In this document: positions 1-6,895 of the stretch, piece by piece
Numbering within the stretch: the stretch's first letter is position 1
Layout of the letters: each line of letters starts with the position of its first letter
Origin: JANMQK01 sp031370485
GTDB taxonomy: Bacteria; Acidobacteriota; Polarisedimenticolia; Gp22-AA2
Direction: 5' to 3'
NCBI GenBank assembly: GCA_031370485.1
Contig: JANMQK010000044.1
Coordinates: forward strand, 1-31,375
Length of the DNA stretch: 31,375 nt
Program-made: the position numbers and the translations under genes
The notes under the pieces: model-generated
What the model was told of the DNA's origin: nothing
Seen by the model: the letters and a program-made list of their open reading frames with translations, nothing else
Databases searched by the model: none

Positions 1-1722
1 CGCGCCGTGGAAGAGGGCCCTGCCGGCCGTCCTGAACGCCCCGCTCGTGTGGAGAACGCCATCCACAGACACGGCCGCGCGGAATGGAAGACCGGTGCCG
101 TCCCGCACCGGGGCGGCAGCGGGGGCCCGCGACTCGCCGTCGCACCGGGAGGCGTCGGTGCACCACCAGCCGCCGGTCTCCGGGTCCTGGAAGGTCCTGA
201 ACGACACGGTTCCCTGCCGGACCTCATAAGCCCCATCTTTTGAACCCGGGTAGTCCAGGTTGACGAACCCGGATTCGTCGCCGGGCTCTCCCGGCGGCAC
301 GAGCGTCCGCTCGACGCCGGCTCCGCTCCCCCGGACCTCCAGGCTCCTGGCGTTGAGATAGACGGTGCCGCGAGTCGTCCAGGCGTCCCCCTGCACGACG
401 ACCGCCGGAGTCAGGTTGGAGCCCGGGTCGCCGGAGGGCAGGGCCGATGGCGGCAGCCCGTCCACTGTGTCGAAGAACATGATGCCGCTCCGGCCGCCGC
501 TCGCGCTCTCGAACGACTCCGCGGGGCCCGTCCCATCAAGATGAAACCCGCCGTCGCGATACGAGTAATAAAACGTGCCGCGGGTCCCGCTCTGCGCGAT
601 GGCCTTCCATCGCTCGTACTCGAACGCCGGACATTCCCCCGCCGATCCCTGAAACATGTTGCTGTGATCCCCGCCGGGCGTCCCGGGCCAGGTGAACGGC
701 CAGGGCTGCCGGTCTTCATTGGGGGCGGTCGTGATCCTCCCACCGGCGATCAGCACGAACCAGGGATCCTCGATTTCTTCCCCCGAGTGCCGCGCCGCCC
801 AGGCCGCGAGCGATTCCGTTCCGTGGATGTAGGCCGGAGGGATGACGGGCGCGTAGGGCATCCCGGCGGGCGCCTGGCCGGGTGAACCGGCGCCGGGGTC
901 GATGTTCCCCGCCGCAGCCACGGTGCCCCAGTGGATCCGCGACGTCCGGCCCCAGGAGAGCCGCGAACAGGATTGTATCGGCCCCAGGGAAGCCGGGATG
1001 GGGATCCGGTCGATAACCACGCGGAGGCTGCGCCTCGCGGCACAGCGCTCCTCGGGGCTTCCGGGATGGAGAAATACCCCCGCGGAGACCTTGATCGTTG
1101 CGATCCCGGCGCCGGCCGCCCCGGCGGCGCGCTCCGCGGAAGGGGGGCCGAAGATCTCGATACTGGTTATTCGCACGCCGGCTCCCGCGGGCCCGGCTCC
1201 ATCGAAAAGCGCGGCGTTGATCGACTCGAGATGGGCCGGAAGGACAATCACGTCGGGGCCGAAGCCCGCGAGCGCCGGGTCGGGATCGGTGCCCGTCTCG
1301 ATCCCCAGGAACGCATCCATGGCGCCCGGTCCGTATGGCCTGTCGAAGAGGACGCCCCGGGTCAGCGCCCGATCCTTGTAGAGGGGCCGGCCGGGATCGC
1401 CCGCTTCGCCGGGACGCCTGCGACCGGAAGCACCCCCCGCCACTGGAAGGAGCCGCCGGGCGCGGTCGACCTGCCGGTCCGAGGGGCGGCCGAAGCAGGC
1501 CGTGGCGGGATCGTCGAACCAGTGGATTGCCAGCCGCGCGCCCGCCTCGGCGGCGTAGAGGGCGACCTCACCGTTCGTCTGGTTCGCGACCATCCCGCTC
1601 TCGCGCTGCGCCATCAGGAGAAGGGAGAACCCCAGGACGGCGAGGATCGCGGTTACCAGGAGAACGGCGATCAGGGCCGCGCCGCGCCTGCCCCCCTCGT
1701 CCCGCAGGGCCGGTCGCGTCAT
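1..1722 (-). CDS. PilX-like large minor pilin / tip protein (3' end outside window)
   Basis: This frame is open from the ATG at 1722 to the left edge, 574 codons with no stop. The start overlaps the PilW-like TGA (ATGA). The N-terminus is MTRPALRDEGGRRG, then AALIAVLLVTAILAVLGFSL and QRESGMVANQTNGEVALYAA. This is the PilX/GspK pattern: Gly at -1, a hydrophobic helix, no Glu at +5, and the Tyr-Ala-Ala-Glu-Ala-Gly turn. The large globular part contains GIMFFDTVDGLPPSAL and VVVQGDAWTTRGTVYLNARS. The visible end reads VDGVLHTSGAFRTAGRALF, a region that may be beta-rich. It is far larger than classical PilX (about 170-200 residues) and nearer in type to large GspK-like or adhesin-bearing minor pilins. 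The C-terminus and any following gene are outside the window. Confidence 0.88.
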   Translation of the reverse strand, partial: MTRPALRDEGGRRGAALIAVLLVTAILAVLGFSLLLMAQRESGMVANQTNGEVALYAAEAGARLAIHWFDDPATACFGRPSDRQVDRARRLLPVAGGASGRRRPGEAGDPGRPLYKDRALTRGVLFDRPYGPGAMDAFLGIETGTDPDPALAGFGPDVIVLPAHLESINAALFDGAGPAGAGVRITSIEIFGPPSAERAAGAAGAGIATIKVSAGVFLHPGSPEERCAARRSLRVVIDRIPIPASLGPIQSCSRLSWGRTSRIHWGTVAAAGNIDPGAGSPGQAPAGMPYAPVIPPAYIHGTESLAAWAARHSGEEIEDPWFVLIAGGRITTAPNEDRQPWPFTWPGTPGGDHSNMFQGSAGECPAFEYERWKAIAQSGTRGTFYYSYRDGGFHLDGTGPAESFESASGGRSGIMFFDTVDGLPPSALPSGDPGSNLTPAVVVQGDAWTTRGTVYLNARSLEVRGSGAGVERTLVPPGEPGDESGFVNLDYPGSKDGAYEVRQGTVSFRTFQDPETGGWWCTDASRCDGESRAPAAAPVRDGTGLPFRAAVSVDGVLHTSGAFRTAGRALFHGA

Positions 1723-2561
1723 CGAAGCGCCGGCCCGGGGACCGCCCGGGAGGACTCCCGGATTCTCCAGGCGCCGAGATTCTCGGGACTGACCGAGGAC
1801 TCTTGGACCACCTCGCCGCAGCCCGGCCCGCATCCGGACGCCATGCCGATCACCTCGACGGAGACCGCGCGGATCCGCGCGCGCAGCGCCCTCGCGCCAT
1901 CCTCTCCGCCGACATCGTCTTCGGGATCCGTGACGGTCTCCGGGCCCAGGCTGCTCCGGTCCCTGCCAAAGTAGCGGAACCTCAGGGACCTGATGTCGTC
2001 CGCCACCGGCTCGAAGCGGGGACGGCCCGCGCTCCCGCCGGAGGAGGAGCCGCTGTCCGCCGGCATCGTGACCCGGTACAGCGTGTAAGGCGGGCTGTCC
2101 TGCACCAGGGCGACCCCCTGGAGGCGCACCGTCGGCGACCGTTCCGCCCCGGGCTCCGGCGCTCCGATCCCGAGATCGAGATGGCCCGGGCCACCCGTGC
2201 CGGGATGCGCCAGGAGGTAGGCAACGACCACCAGGGGCGCCGGGCCGCCGTCACCGTCGATCTCTCCCGAGAACGCGATCGCAGTGTCCCATGCTCCCTC
2301 GATTGGCTCGAAGGATTCTCCGGGATCCGGATGGTCCGCGGAGACGAATCCCGCCAGCCGAAGATCGGAGAGCAGGCGGTCGAGAGCCGTGCGGGTCGAA
2401 AGCTGGATTTCCGCCCGCGTCTCGTTCTGAACGCAGGCCCTGCGCGTCGCCTCGTAGACCGTGAGGACGATTACGAGGACCGTGACGAGAATCGCCGAGG
2501 CCACGAGCATTTCGAGGAGGCTCCAGCCCGCGTCGTGGCGTCCGGGCGCTGCGGGCCGCAT
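1719..2561 (-). CDS. PilW-like minor pilin
   Basis: A 280-residue prepilin. A 12-residue leader ends AG, then WSLLEMLVASAILVTVLVIV, with Gly at -1 and Glu at +5; the usual Phe at +1 is Trp. The length and the region VYEATRRACVQNETRAEIQL with TRTALDRLLSDLRLAGFVS match the PilW/GspJ group. The globular part contains a Gly/Ser-rich loop (SGSSSGGSAGRP) and a C-terminal IRAVSVEVIGMAS. It probably joins PilV- and PilX-like proteins in the tip complex. The ATG at 2561 is three bases after the preceding TGA. The stop overlaps the following start as ATGA. Confidence 0.88.
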   Translation of the reverse strand: MRPAAPGRHDAGWSLLEMLVASAILVTVLVIVLTVYEATRRACVQNETRAEIQLSTRTALDRLLSDLRLAGFVSADHPDPGESFEPIEGAWDTAIAFSGEIDGDGGPAPLVVVAYLLAHPGTGGPGHLDLGIGAPEPGAERSPTVRLQGVALVQDSPPYTLYRVTMPADSGSSSGGSAGRPRFEPVADDIRSLRFRYFGRDRSSLGPETVTDPEDDVGGEDGARALRARIRAVSVEVIGMASGCGPGCGEVVQESSVSPENLGAWRIRESSRAVPGPALR

Positions 2562-2564
2562 CGC

Positions 2565-3071
2565 TCAGAACCTGGCCGTGGCGATGGTCACGGCGCGGCC
2601 TCGCCCCGCCTCGTTCCAGTTCACGCTGACGACGAGGCGGAGGCCATGCGCCGCGCCGAAATCCGGCGCCCCGGGGCCGAGCGGCTCGATGGTCAGCGTC
2701 GCGGCGCCATCGCCGAGGAGCCCCGCGATCCGCGGCTGCCACGGCGGGATCACGCTGCCCGGCCGGACGCTCGTCACCGTGGCGCGCCGGTCGGCCGGCG
2801 TGGCTCCCGCGGCGGTGTAGAGGCCCGTGAATGACCGGTTCTTCTGCGACTCGAGGATGTCGCGGGCTATCGCGGTGGCCTGCGTTTGCCTGCGCGCCGA
2901 CGCCACCTGCCGGCCGCCGAGGACGAACATCGTGCCGATCGAAAGCAGGATCCCCGCGAGGAGGCCCAGCGCCAGGATCACCTCGACCAGGCTGAACCCG
3001 CGTCGCCGCCGCGGGCCTGCCGTCCCGCAGGGGGGCCTCGTTCTCTCTCCGCCAGTCCCGTCCTGATCCAC
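2565..3071 (-). CDS. PilV-like minor pilin
   Basis: A 168-residue prepilin. A 25-residue basic leader (ending PRRRRG) is followed by FSLVEVILALGLLAGILLSI, with Gly at -1 and Glu at +5, the site for PilD. The rest is a small globular domain with AIARDILESQKNRSFTGLYT near the start, as in PilV/GspI-type minor pilins. Together with the next two genes it probably builds the pilus tip or priming complex. The GTG start at 3071 has GAGGGG and GTGAGG upstream. The leader is longer than the usual 6 to 15 residues, so a later start is conceivable, but no better-placed start codon was found. It is the first gene after the second sigma-54-type promoter and is followed after 3 bases by the PilW-like gene. 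Confidence 0.87.
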   Translation of the reverse strand: MDQDGTGGERTRPPCGTAGPRRRRGFSLVEVILALGLLAGILLSIGTMFVLGGRQVASARRQTQATAIARDILESQKNRSFTGLYTAAGATPADRRATVTSVRPGSVIPPWQPRIAGLLGDGAATLTIEPLGPGAPDFGAAHGLRLVVSVNWNEAGRGRAVTIATARF

Positions 3072-3124
3072 GCCTCACCCCTCGCAATCGGGCCCGTCGG
3101 CGGGCTCCCGCGACGGGCGAAGGC

Positions 3125-3140
3125 AGCAAGGGCCATACCA
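3125..3140 (-). promoter_or_regulatory. Putative sigma-54 (RpoN) promoter of the minor pilin operon
   Basis: The minus strand reads TGGTATG-GCCC-TTGCT. The GG (-24) and GC (-12) are exactly 10 bases apart, and the TTGCT half is identical to that of the pilin promoter at 30451-30466. It lies in the gap between pilD and the PilV-like gene. The predicted start is near 3114, about 43 bases before the GTG start codon. Confidence 0.55.
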
Positions 3141-3197
3141 GGCATACCGGCCCCCGCTTCAGGACGGGCGCGCCGCATCGTGGAGGTATCGCGGTCG

Positions 3198-3221
3198 CGG
3201 ACGGGCGCTTGACGCCGTCCG
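3198..3221 (-). other. Hairpin after pilD
   Basis: CGGACGG and CCGTCCG form a 7-bp stem with a 10-base loop, about 57 bases after the pilD stop. No T-run follows, so it is a weak or factor-dependent terminator at best, or an mRNA-end structure. A smaller 5-bp stem (3092-3105) lies closer to pilV. Confidence 0.3.
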
Positions 3222-3277
3222 CTTGCGGGCGATCGAATCCGGGGGATGCCACGAAACGTGACACCGGGGTGGAAAGC

Positions 3278-4111
3278 TCAGGGGGCGATTCCGGCCGCGC
3301 GGAGGTACCAGCCGATCCAGGGACGTCCGACGAACAGGGCGAGGATCGCCGCGCCGCCGAGGAACACACCGTACGGAAGCTTCGACTTCCAGCCGTACCC
3401 GCCGAACCGCATCATGTAGAGACCGAAGGCCGCACCGGAGATCGCGCCGAAGAACAGGACGAAAAGCAGGACCCGCACCCCCATGAACGCCCCGATCATC
3501 GCCAGGAGCTTGAAGTCCCCCTGCCCGATCCCGTCGATCCTCTCCTCCCCGGGGACCCCGCGGGCCGCCTGCCAGCCCCGGTACGAGGCGTTGACCATCC
3601 ACGGCAGCGCGTATCCCAGGACCGCCCCGGCGCAGGCGTCCCAGAACGGCGTGATCCAGGCCCCGGCGAACCACGACCACGCGCTCCCGCCGAGCAACGC
3701 GGCCAGGAGCCCGGCCACGATCCCCGGCAGGGTAATCGCATCGGGAAGGATCTGGTGCCCGGCGTCGATCAGGATGAGCGCTATCAGGGAGGCCCCGAGC
3801 GCCGCCTCGATGACAAAGGCGGCCGATGGCCCGAGTAATGAGAACAGGAGCGCGAACAGGACAACCGTCGAGGCCTCCACCAGCGGGTAGCGCGCCGCGA
3901 TGCGGGCGGCGCAGCTCCGGCAGCGGCCCCGGAGGAGAACGTAGCTCAGGATGGGGACATTGTCGTACCACGCGACCGGTCCGCTGCAGGCCGGGCAGAA
4001 GGAGCGCGGGCGCACGATGGACAGTTCCCGGGGCAGCCGGTGGATGCAGACGTTCAGGAATGAGCCGACGCAGGCACCGACCCCGATCACGAGGAACCAG
4101 AAAACCGGCAT
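3278..4111 (-). CDS. pilD: Prepilin peptidase / N-methyltransferase (type IV leader peptidase)
   Basis: A 277-residue inner-membrane aspartyl protease that removes the leader of prepilins and methylates the new N-terminus. The N-terminal part GSFLNVCIHRLP is followed by a zinc-type CxxC pair (Cys39/Cys42 and Cys64/Cys67), as in bifunctional PilD enzymes. The catalytic Asp residues are Asp116 (LILIDAGHQILPD) and Asp199 (GIGQGDFKLL, the GxGD motif). About eight helices are expected, the usual number. It would process the pilin at 29967-30419 and the minor pilins at 1-3071. The ATG at 4111 has GGTGGAG about 12 bases upstream; GTG at 4129, nearly touching the previous stop, is an alternative. The gene is followed by a 206-base gap with a second sigma-54-type promoter. 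Confidence 0.95.
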   Translation of the reverse strand: MPVFWFLVIGVGACVGSFLNVCIHRLPRELSIVRPRSFCPACSGPVAWYDNVPILSYVLLRGRCRSCAARIAARYPLVEASTVVLFALLFSLLGPSAAFVIEAALGASLIALILIDAGHQILPDAITLPGIVAGLLAALLGGSAWSWFAGAWITPFWDACAGAVLGYALPWMVNASYRGWQAARGVPGEERIDGIGQGDFKLLAMIGAFMGVRVLLFVLFFGAISGAAFGLYMMRFGGYGWKSKLPYGVFLGGAAILALFVGRPWIGWYLRAAGIAP

Positions 4112-4131
4112 GAACAGGTCGGGCTCCACCG

Positions 4132-4998
4132 TCAGCGCCCCAGGACCAGGCTGCCGCCGTAGGCGACCTGTCCGCTGCGCAGGTCGTACAGGTAGGCACG
4201 ATCCTCGGGGTCGCGGGGCACCCCGGTCAGGAAGCCCCGCTTCACGATCTCCTCCATTCGCGCGGGAGGGCGTCCTTCCTTCTCCTCGAACCTCTTCACG
4301 GCCTCGGTGAGAGTCAGCAGATCGACATCCACCTTGAGGTCGTGGATGTGCTTGAGGGCGACCGTCCGGACGTAGTCGTCCTGCGCCGTGTCGTGAATCT
4401 CCGACCATTCCCTGAGGGAGGTCCGCTTGTCCCCCGCCCGGTTGTGCATCTCGGCGTAAAGCCGCCGCACCAGCGGGTGGACGCCCGGGACGCGCAAAGC
4501 CTTCTCGAAGTAGGCGGCCGCCCTGCGATAGTCCTTGAGATCGTTGTAGCAGAGAAACCCGGCCTCGAACGGCAGAATCCACGTTTCCGGGTTCGCGGCG
4601 ATGCCCTTGTCGAGGAGGCGCAGCGCCATCTCCGGTTCGCGCGCCTCGGTGTTCATGATCAGCGACCCGATGAGGTAGGGATCGACGTAATGGGGGTCGA
4701 GCTCGGAGATGACACCGGTGTAGATGTGCTCGAGGTAGGTGTAACGATCCTGGATTTGGTAGTTGCCGTAGTACTGGATGGACCAGAGATATACGGCGTC
4801 GGCCAGGAGCCCGTCGAATCCCAGCGCCGCGACGCGCAGGTACTTGCCGGAAGGCAGGTAGAGCAGCGGGCGCCCTCCCCCCGGGCGCAGGGCCCCTCCC
4901 TCGATGCCGTTCTGCACGAGCATGGCGCTGGCAAGGGCCAGGGCGGCGCAGAGGCCCGCGACGCGCCTCCCCGGCAGGTACTCCGCGGCGCGCGCCAC
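4132..4998 (-). CDS. Membrane-anchored TPR-like protein between the ABC permease and pilD
   Basis: A 288-residue protein starting at GTG 4998, directly after the permease TAG, with AAGGAG nine bases upstream inside the permease gene. An N-terminal hydrophobic helix (about 12-31, VAGLCAALALASAMLVQNGI) probably anchors it with the rest outside the cytoplasm. The middle contains TPR-like helices, for example MALRLLDKGIAANPETWILP and DYRRAAAYFEKALRVPGVHP. The C-terminus has a charged helix (LTEAVKRFEEKEGRPPARME) ending with RGFLTGVPRDPEDRAYLYDL. The GvPrDPeDraY segment recalls the C-terminal part of pseudopilin-associated proteins, but no known family is certain. Its place matches the unknown-function partner (PilG position) of the pilGHI group in Myxococcus; that link is inference. 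Confidence 0.82.
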   Translation of the reverse strand: MARAAEYLPGRRVAGLCAALALASAMLVQNGIEGGALRPGGGRPLLYLPSGKYLRVAALGFDGLLADAVYLWSIQYYGNYQIQDRYTYLEHIYTGVISELDPHYVDPYLIGSLIMNTEAREPEMALRLLDKGIAANPETWILPFEAGFLCYNDLKDYRRAAAYFEKALRVPGVHPLVRRLYAEMHNRAGDKRTSLREWSEIHDTAQDDYVRTVALKHIHDLKVDVDLLTLTEAVKRFEEKEGRPPARMEEIVKRGFLTGVPRDPEDRAYLYDLRSGQVAYGGSLVLGR

Positions 4999-5766
4999 CT
5001 ACTGAAGCTCCTTGCGCTGGAAGACCATGCAAGCGCCGATCAGGACCGCGGCGCCGTAGAGCGCAAGGTAAAGTGCGGCGAAGCCGACCGCCGACGGAGC
5101 AACGGAGAGCCCCTGGACCACCTGCCCCTTGACGTCGAAGTTCGAGAAGTTCGGCAGCAGGTAGTAGAGCGTCCGCCAGAGGGCCCGCGCCGCGGCCGAC
5201 GGCGTTTTCGCCCCGAGAAGATCCAGGCTCCAGAGGAGGTGTCCGATGACCCAGAGCGACAGGGTCATCACCGAGGAAAGCATGGGGGTGCTGAGGCAGG
5301 AGAACAGCACGGCGATAGCCGTGATCAGCAGGAATTCCATGAAGAGCATCAGGATGGCGATCGCCAGCCCCGCGTCGAACGTCCCTTTCAGGGCGAGGAT
5401 CAGGAAGAACCAGAGGGCCATGACGGCTGTGTTGATCAGCAGGGTCAGCACCAGCCCGCCATACTTGCCCAGCACGAACTCGGCCCTGTGGATCGGCTTC
5501 GCCAGGAGGGTGTAGACGGTGCGCCGTTCGATCTCCCGGCTCACCAGGCCGACCCCGATGAACACGGCGGTGAGGACCCCGAAGATGTCAATCGACGCCA
5601 GCCCGAAGTCCTTGATGATCTTCTCCTCGCTCCCCACGGTCAGAAGCGACAGGATCTGCGCAAAGGTGATCATCGCCACCGCGAACACGAGCAGGAGATA
5701 GAGGACCCGGTTGCGGATCGCCTCCCGGAATGTGTTCAAGGCTATCGCCGTGACTCTAGAGAGCAT
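4999..5766 (-). CDS. ABC-2 type transporter permease (PilI-like by context)
   Basis: A 255-residue membrane protein with about six helices: FREAIRNRVLYLLLVFAVAM, IDIFGVLTAVFIGVGLVS, GLVLTLLINTAVMALWFFLI, AIAILMLFMEFLLITAIAVL, and two near the C-terminus. The cytoplasmic loop VSREIERRTVYTLLAKPIHR is the coupling region typical of ABC-2 permeases of the NosY/GldF kind. The start is ATG at 5766, because the ATPase stop lies just inside the gene (11-base overlap) and GAGAGG precedes it. An upstream in-frame start at 5820 would duplicate the end of the ATPase gene. It forms the channel part of the transporter in the inner membrane. Its stop abuts the GTG of the next gene with no gap. Confidence 0.9.
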   Translation of the reverse strand: MLSRVTAIALNTFREAIRNRVLYLLLVFAVAMITFAQILSLLTVGSEEKIIKDFGLASIDIFGVLTAVFIGVGLVSREIERRTVYTLLAKPIHRAEFVLGKYGGLVLTLLINTAVMALWFFLILALKGTFDAGLAIAILMLFMEFLLITAIAVLFSCLSTPMLSSVMTLSLWVIGHLLWSLDLLGAKTPSAAARALWRTLYYLLPNFSNFDVKGQVVQGLSVAPSAVGFAALYLALYGAAVLIGACMVFQRKELQ

Positions 5767-6706
5767 CCCGTTCAACCTCTCCCGACCTTGCGGGTCCGGC
5801 CCGGTGGACCTCGCGGACAAGAAGATCCTCGAGGGACTGCCGGGCGGGGGTCACGGAGACAAGCGTGGCGCCGTGCCCGTTGAGCTCACCCAGCAGGCGA
5901 TGCAGGTCCGCCTGCGTTTCGACCCGCACCAGGATCTGATTCGCGCCGCGCGATACAACGCGCCCGCAGGGAATCTCCCCGCCGTTCACCCCCGCCAGGG
6001 TCACCTCCCAGAACCGGGCCTCGCCCCGGACGAGGTCCTCGACCCTTCCCACCGCCTTCAGGCCCCCCCGCACCAGGATGCCGACGCGGTCGCAGATCAT
6101 CTCGGTGTCGGAGAGGATGTGGGTCGAGAAGAAGACCGTCCGCCCGCGGGCCTTGAGATCGAGAATGATGTCGCGAACCTCCCGGCGGCCGATCGGGTCG
6201 AGACCGGACATCGGCTCGTCCAGGATCACGAGCTCCGGGTCGTTTACCAGCGCCTGGGCCAGCCCGATCCGCTGCAGCATCCCCTTCGAGTAGAGCCTCA
6301 GCTGCCGGTCGCCGCGGTTCCCCAGGCCCACCCTCTCGAGGAGCTCGCCGACCCTGCGCCGGCGATCGGCGGCTTTCATTCCGAAGAGGCGGGCATGGAA
6401 GTCGAGAAACTCCCGGCCGGTGAGGTAATCGTAGAAATAGGGATTCTCGGGGAGAAATCCGATCCGGCGGCGGAGCTCGGGGTTCCCGGCGGGGTCGCCA
6501 AAGAGACGGATCGAGCCGGAATCGGGAAATATCAGGCCGAGCGCGAGCTTGATCGTCGTGGTCTTGCCGGCGCCGTTCGTCCCGATGAACCCGAAGACCT
6601 CCCCCTCCTGGATCGAAAGATCGAGATTGCGCAGGATCCAGTACTTCCGCAGCGACAGATGGGCGCGGTAGCTCTTGGCGACGCCAGTCAGCTCAAGCAC
6701 GGCCAT
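5756..6706 (-). CDS. ABC transporter ATP-binding protein (PilH-like by context)
   Basis: A 316-residue ATPase with a full nucleotide-binding domain: Walker A GTNGAGKTT (42-50), FLPENPYFYDYLTGREFL around the Q-loop position with Glu, signature YSKGMLQRIG (139-148), Walker B LVILDEP (159-165) with the D-loop SGLDP, and His196 in STHILSD. The C-terminal 100 residues or so form an extra domain (VEDLVRGEARFWEVTLAGVN onward), typical of ABC-2 type exporters' ATPases. It pairs with the permease encoded next (11-base overlap). In Myxococcus xanthus an ABC pair, PilH/PilI, sits between pilA and pilD and is needed for pilus formation; the same neighbours here support that role. The substrate is unknown. 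The ATG has CGGGAG six bases upstream. Confidence 0.92.
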   Translation of the reverse strand: MAVLELTGVAKSYRAHLSLRKYWILRNLDLSIQEGEVFGFIGTNGAGKTTTIKLALGLIFPDSGSIRLFGDPAGNPELRRRIGFLPENPYFYDYLTGREFLDFHARLFGMKAADRRRRVGELLERVGLGNRGDRQLRLYSKGMLQRIGLAQALVNDPELVILDEPMSGLDPIGRREVRDIILDLKARGRTVFFSTHILSDTEMICDRVGILVRGGLKAVGRVEDLVRGEARFWEVTLAGVNGGEIPCGRVVSRGANQILVRVETQADLHRLLGELNGHGATLVSVTPARQSLEDLLVREVHRAGPARSGEVERDAL

Positions 6707-6745
6707 GACGGACTCCCGGGGCTACGCCGCCCACGTTCACAGAGT

Positions 6746-6771
6746 GGCCGGGACAGAGTCCCGCCCCGGCC
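6746..6771 (-). other. Hairpin at the predicted 5' end of the ABC transporter mRNA
   Basis: The minus strand contains CGGGAC-TCT-GTCCCG (6-bp stem, 6749-6763). It also has an alternative longer-range pairing, GGCCGGG with CCCGGCC (6746-6771), that overlaps it. It begins at or just after the predicted transcription start. It may stabilise the mRNA or be a protein-binding site; there is no riboswitch-like architecture. Confidence 0.35.
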
Positions 6772-6772
6772 C

Positions 6773-6800
6773 AACATAACCCGCGCAGGAAGGATGTCAA
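6773..6800 (-). promoter_or_regulatory. Sigma-70-type promoter of the ABC transporter-pilD unit
   Basis: On the minus strand a perfect TTGACA is followed by a 16-base spacer and TATGTT (4 of 6). It lies in the 189-base gap between the last glycosyltransferase and the ABC ATPase gene. Much of the gap is less GC-rich than the flanking genes. The predicted transcript starts near 6766, about 60 bases before the ATG. Nothing else recognisable was seen in this gap except the leader hairpin. Confidence 0.55.
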
Positions 6801-6895
6801 GTCATAGAACCGGCTGGAGTTGTACCGATTGAAGCGAATGGCGGCGCCTATCTTCTTTATGTCCGGCTTCAGACACTCCCCCCGTCGGCCCGGCA

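Noticed and set aside
3159..4199. Open frame of 346 codons on the minus strand over pilD
   Set aside because: It is a shadow frame of the prepilin peptidase gene, with no motif and a low-complexity translation.
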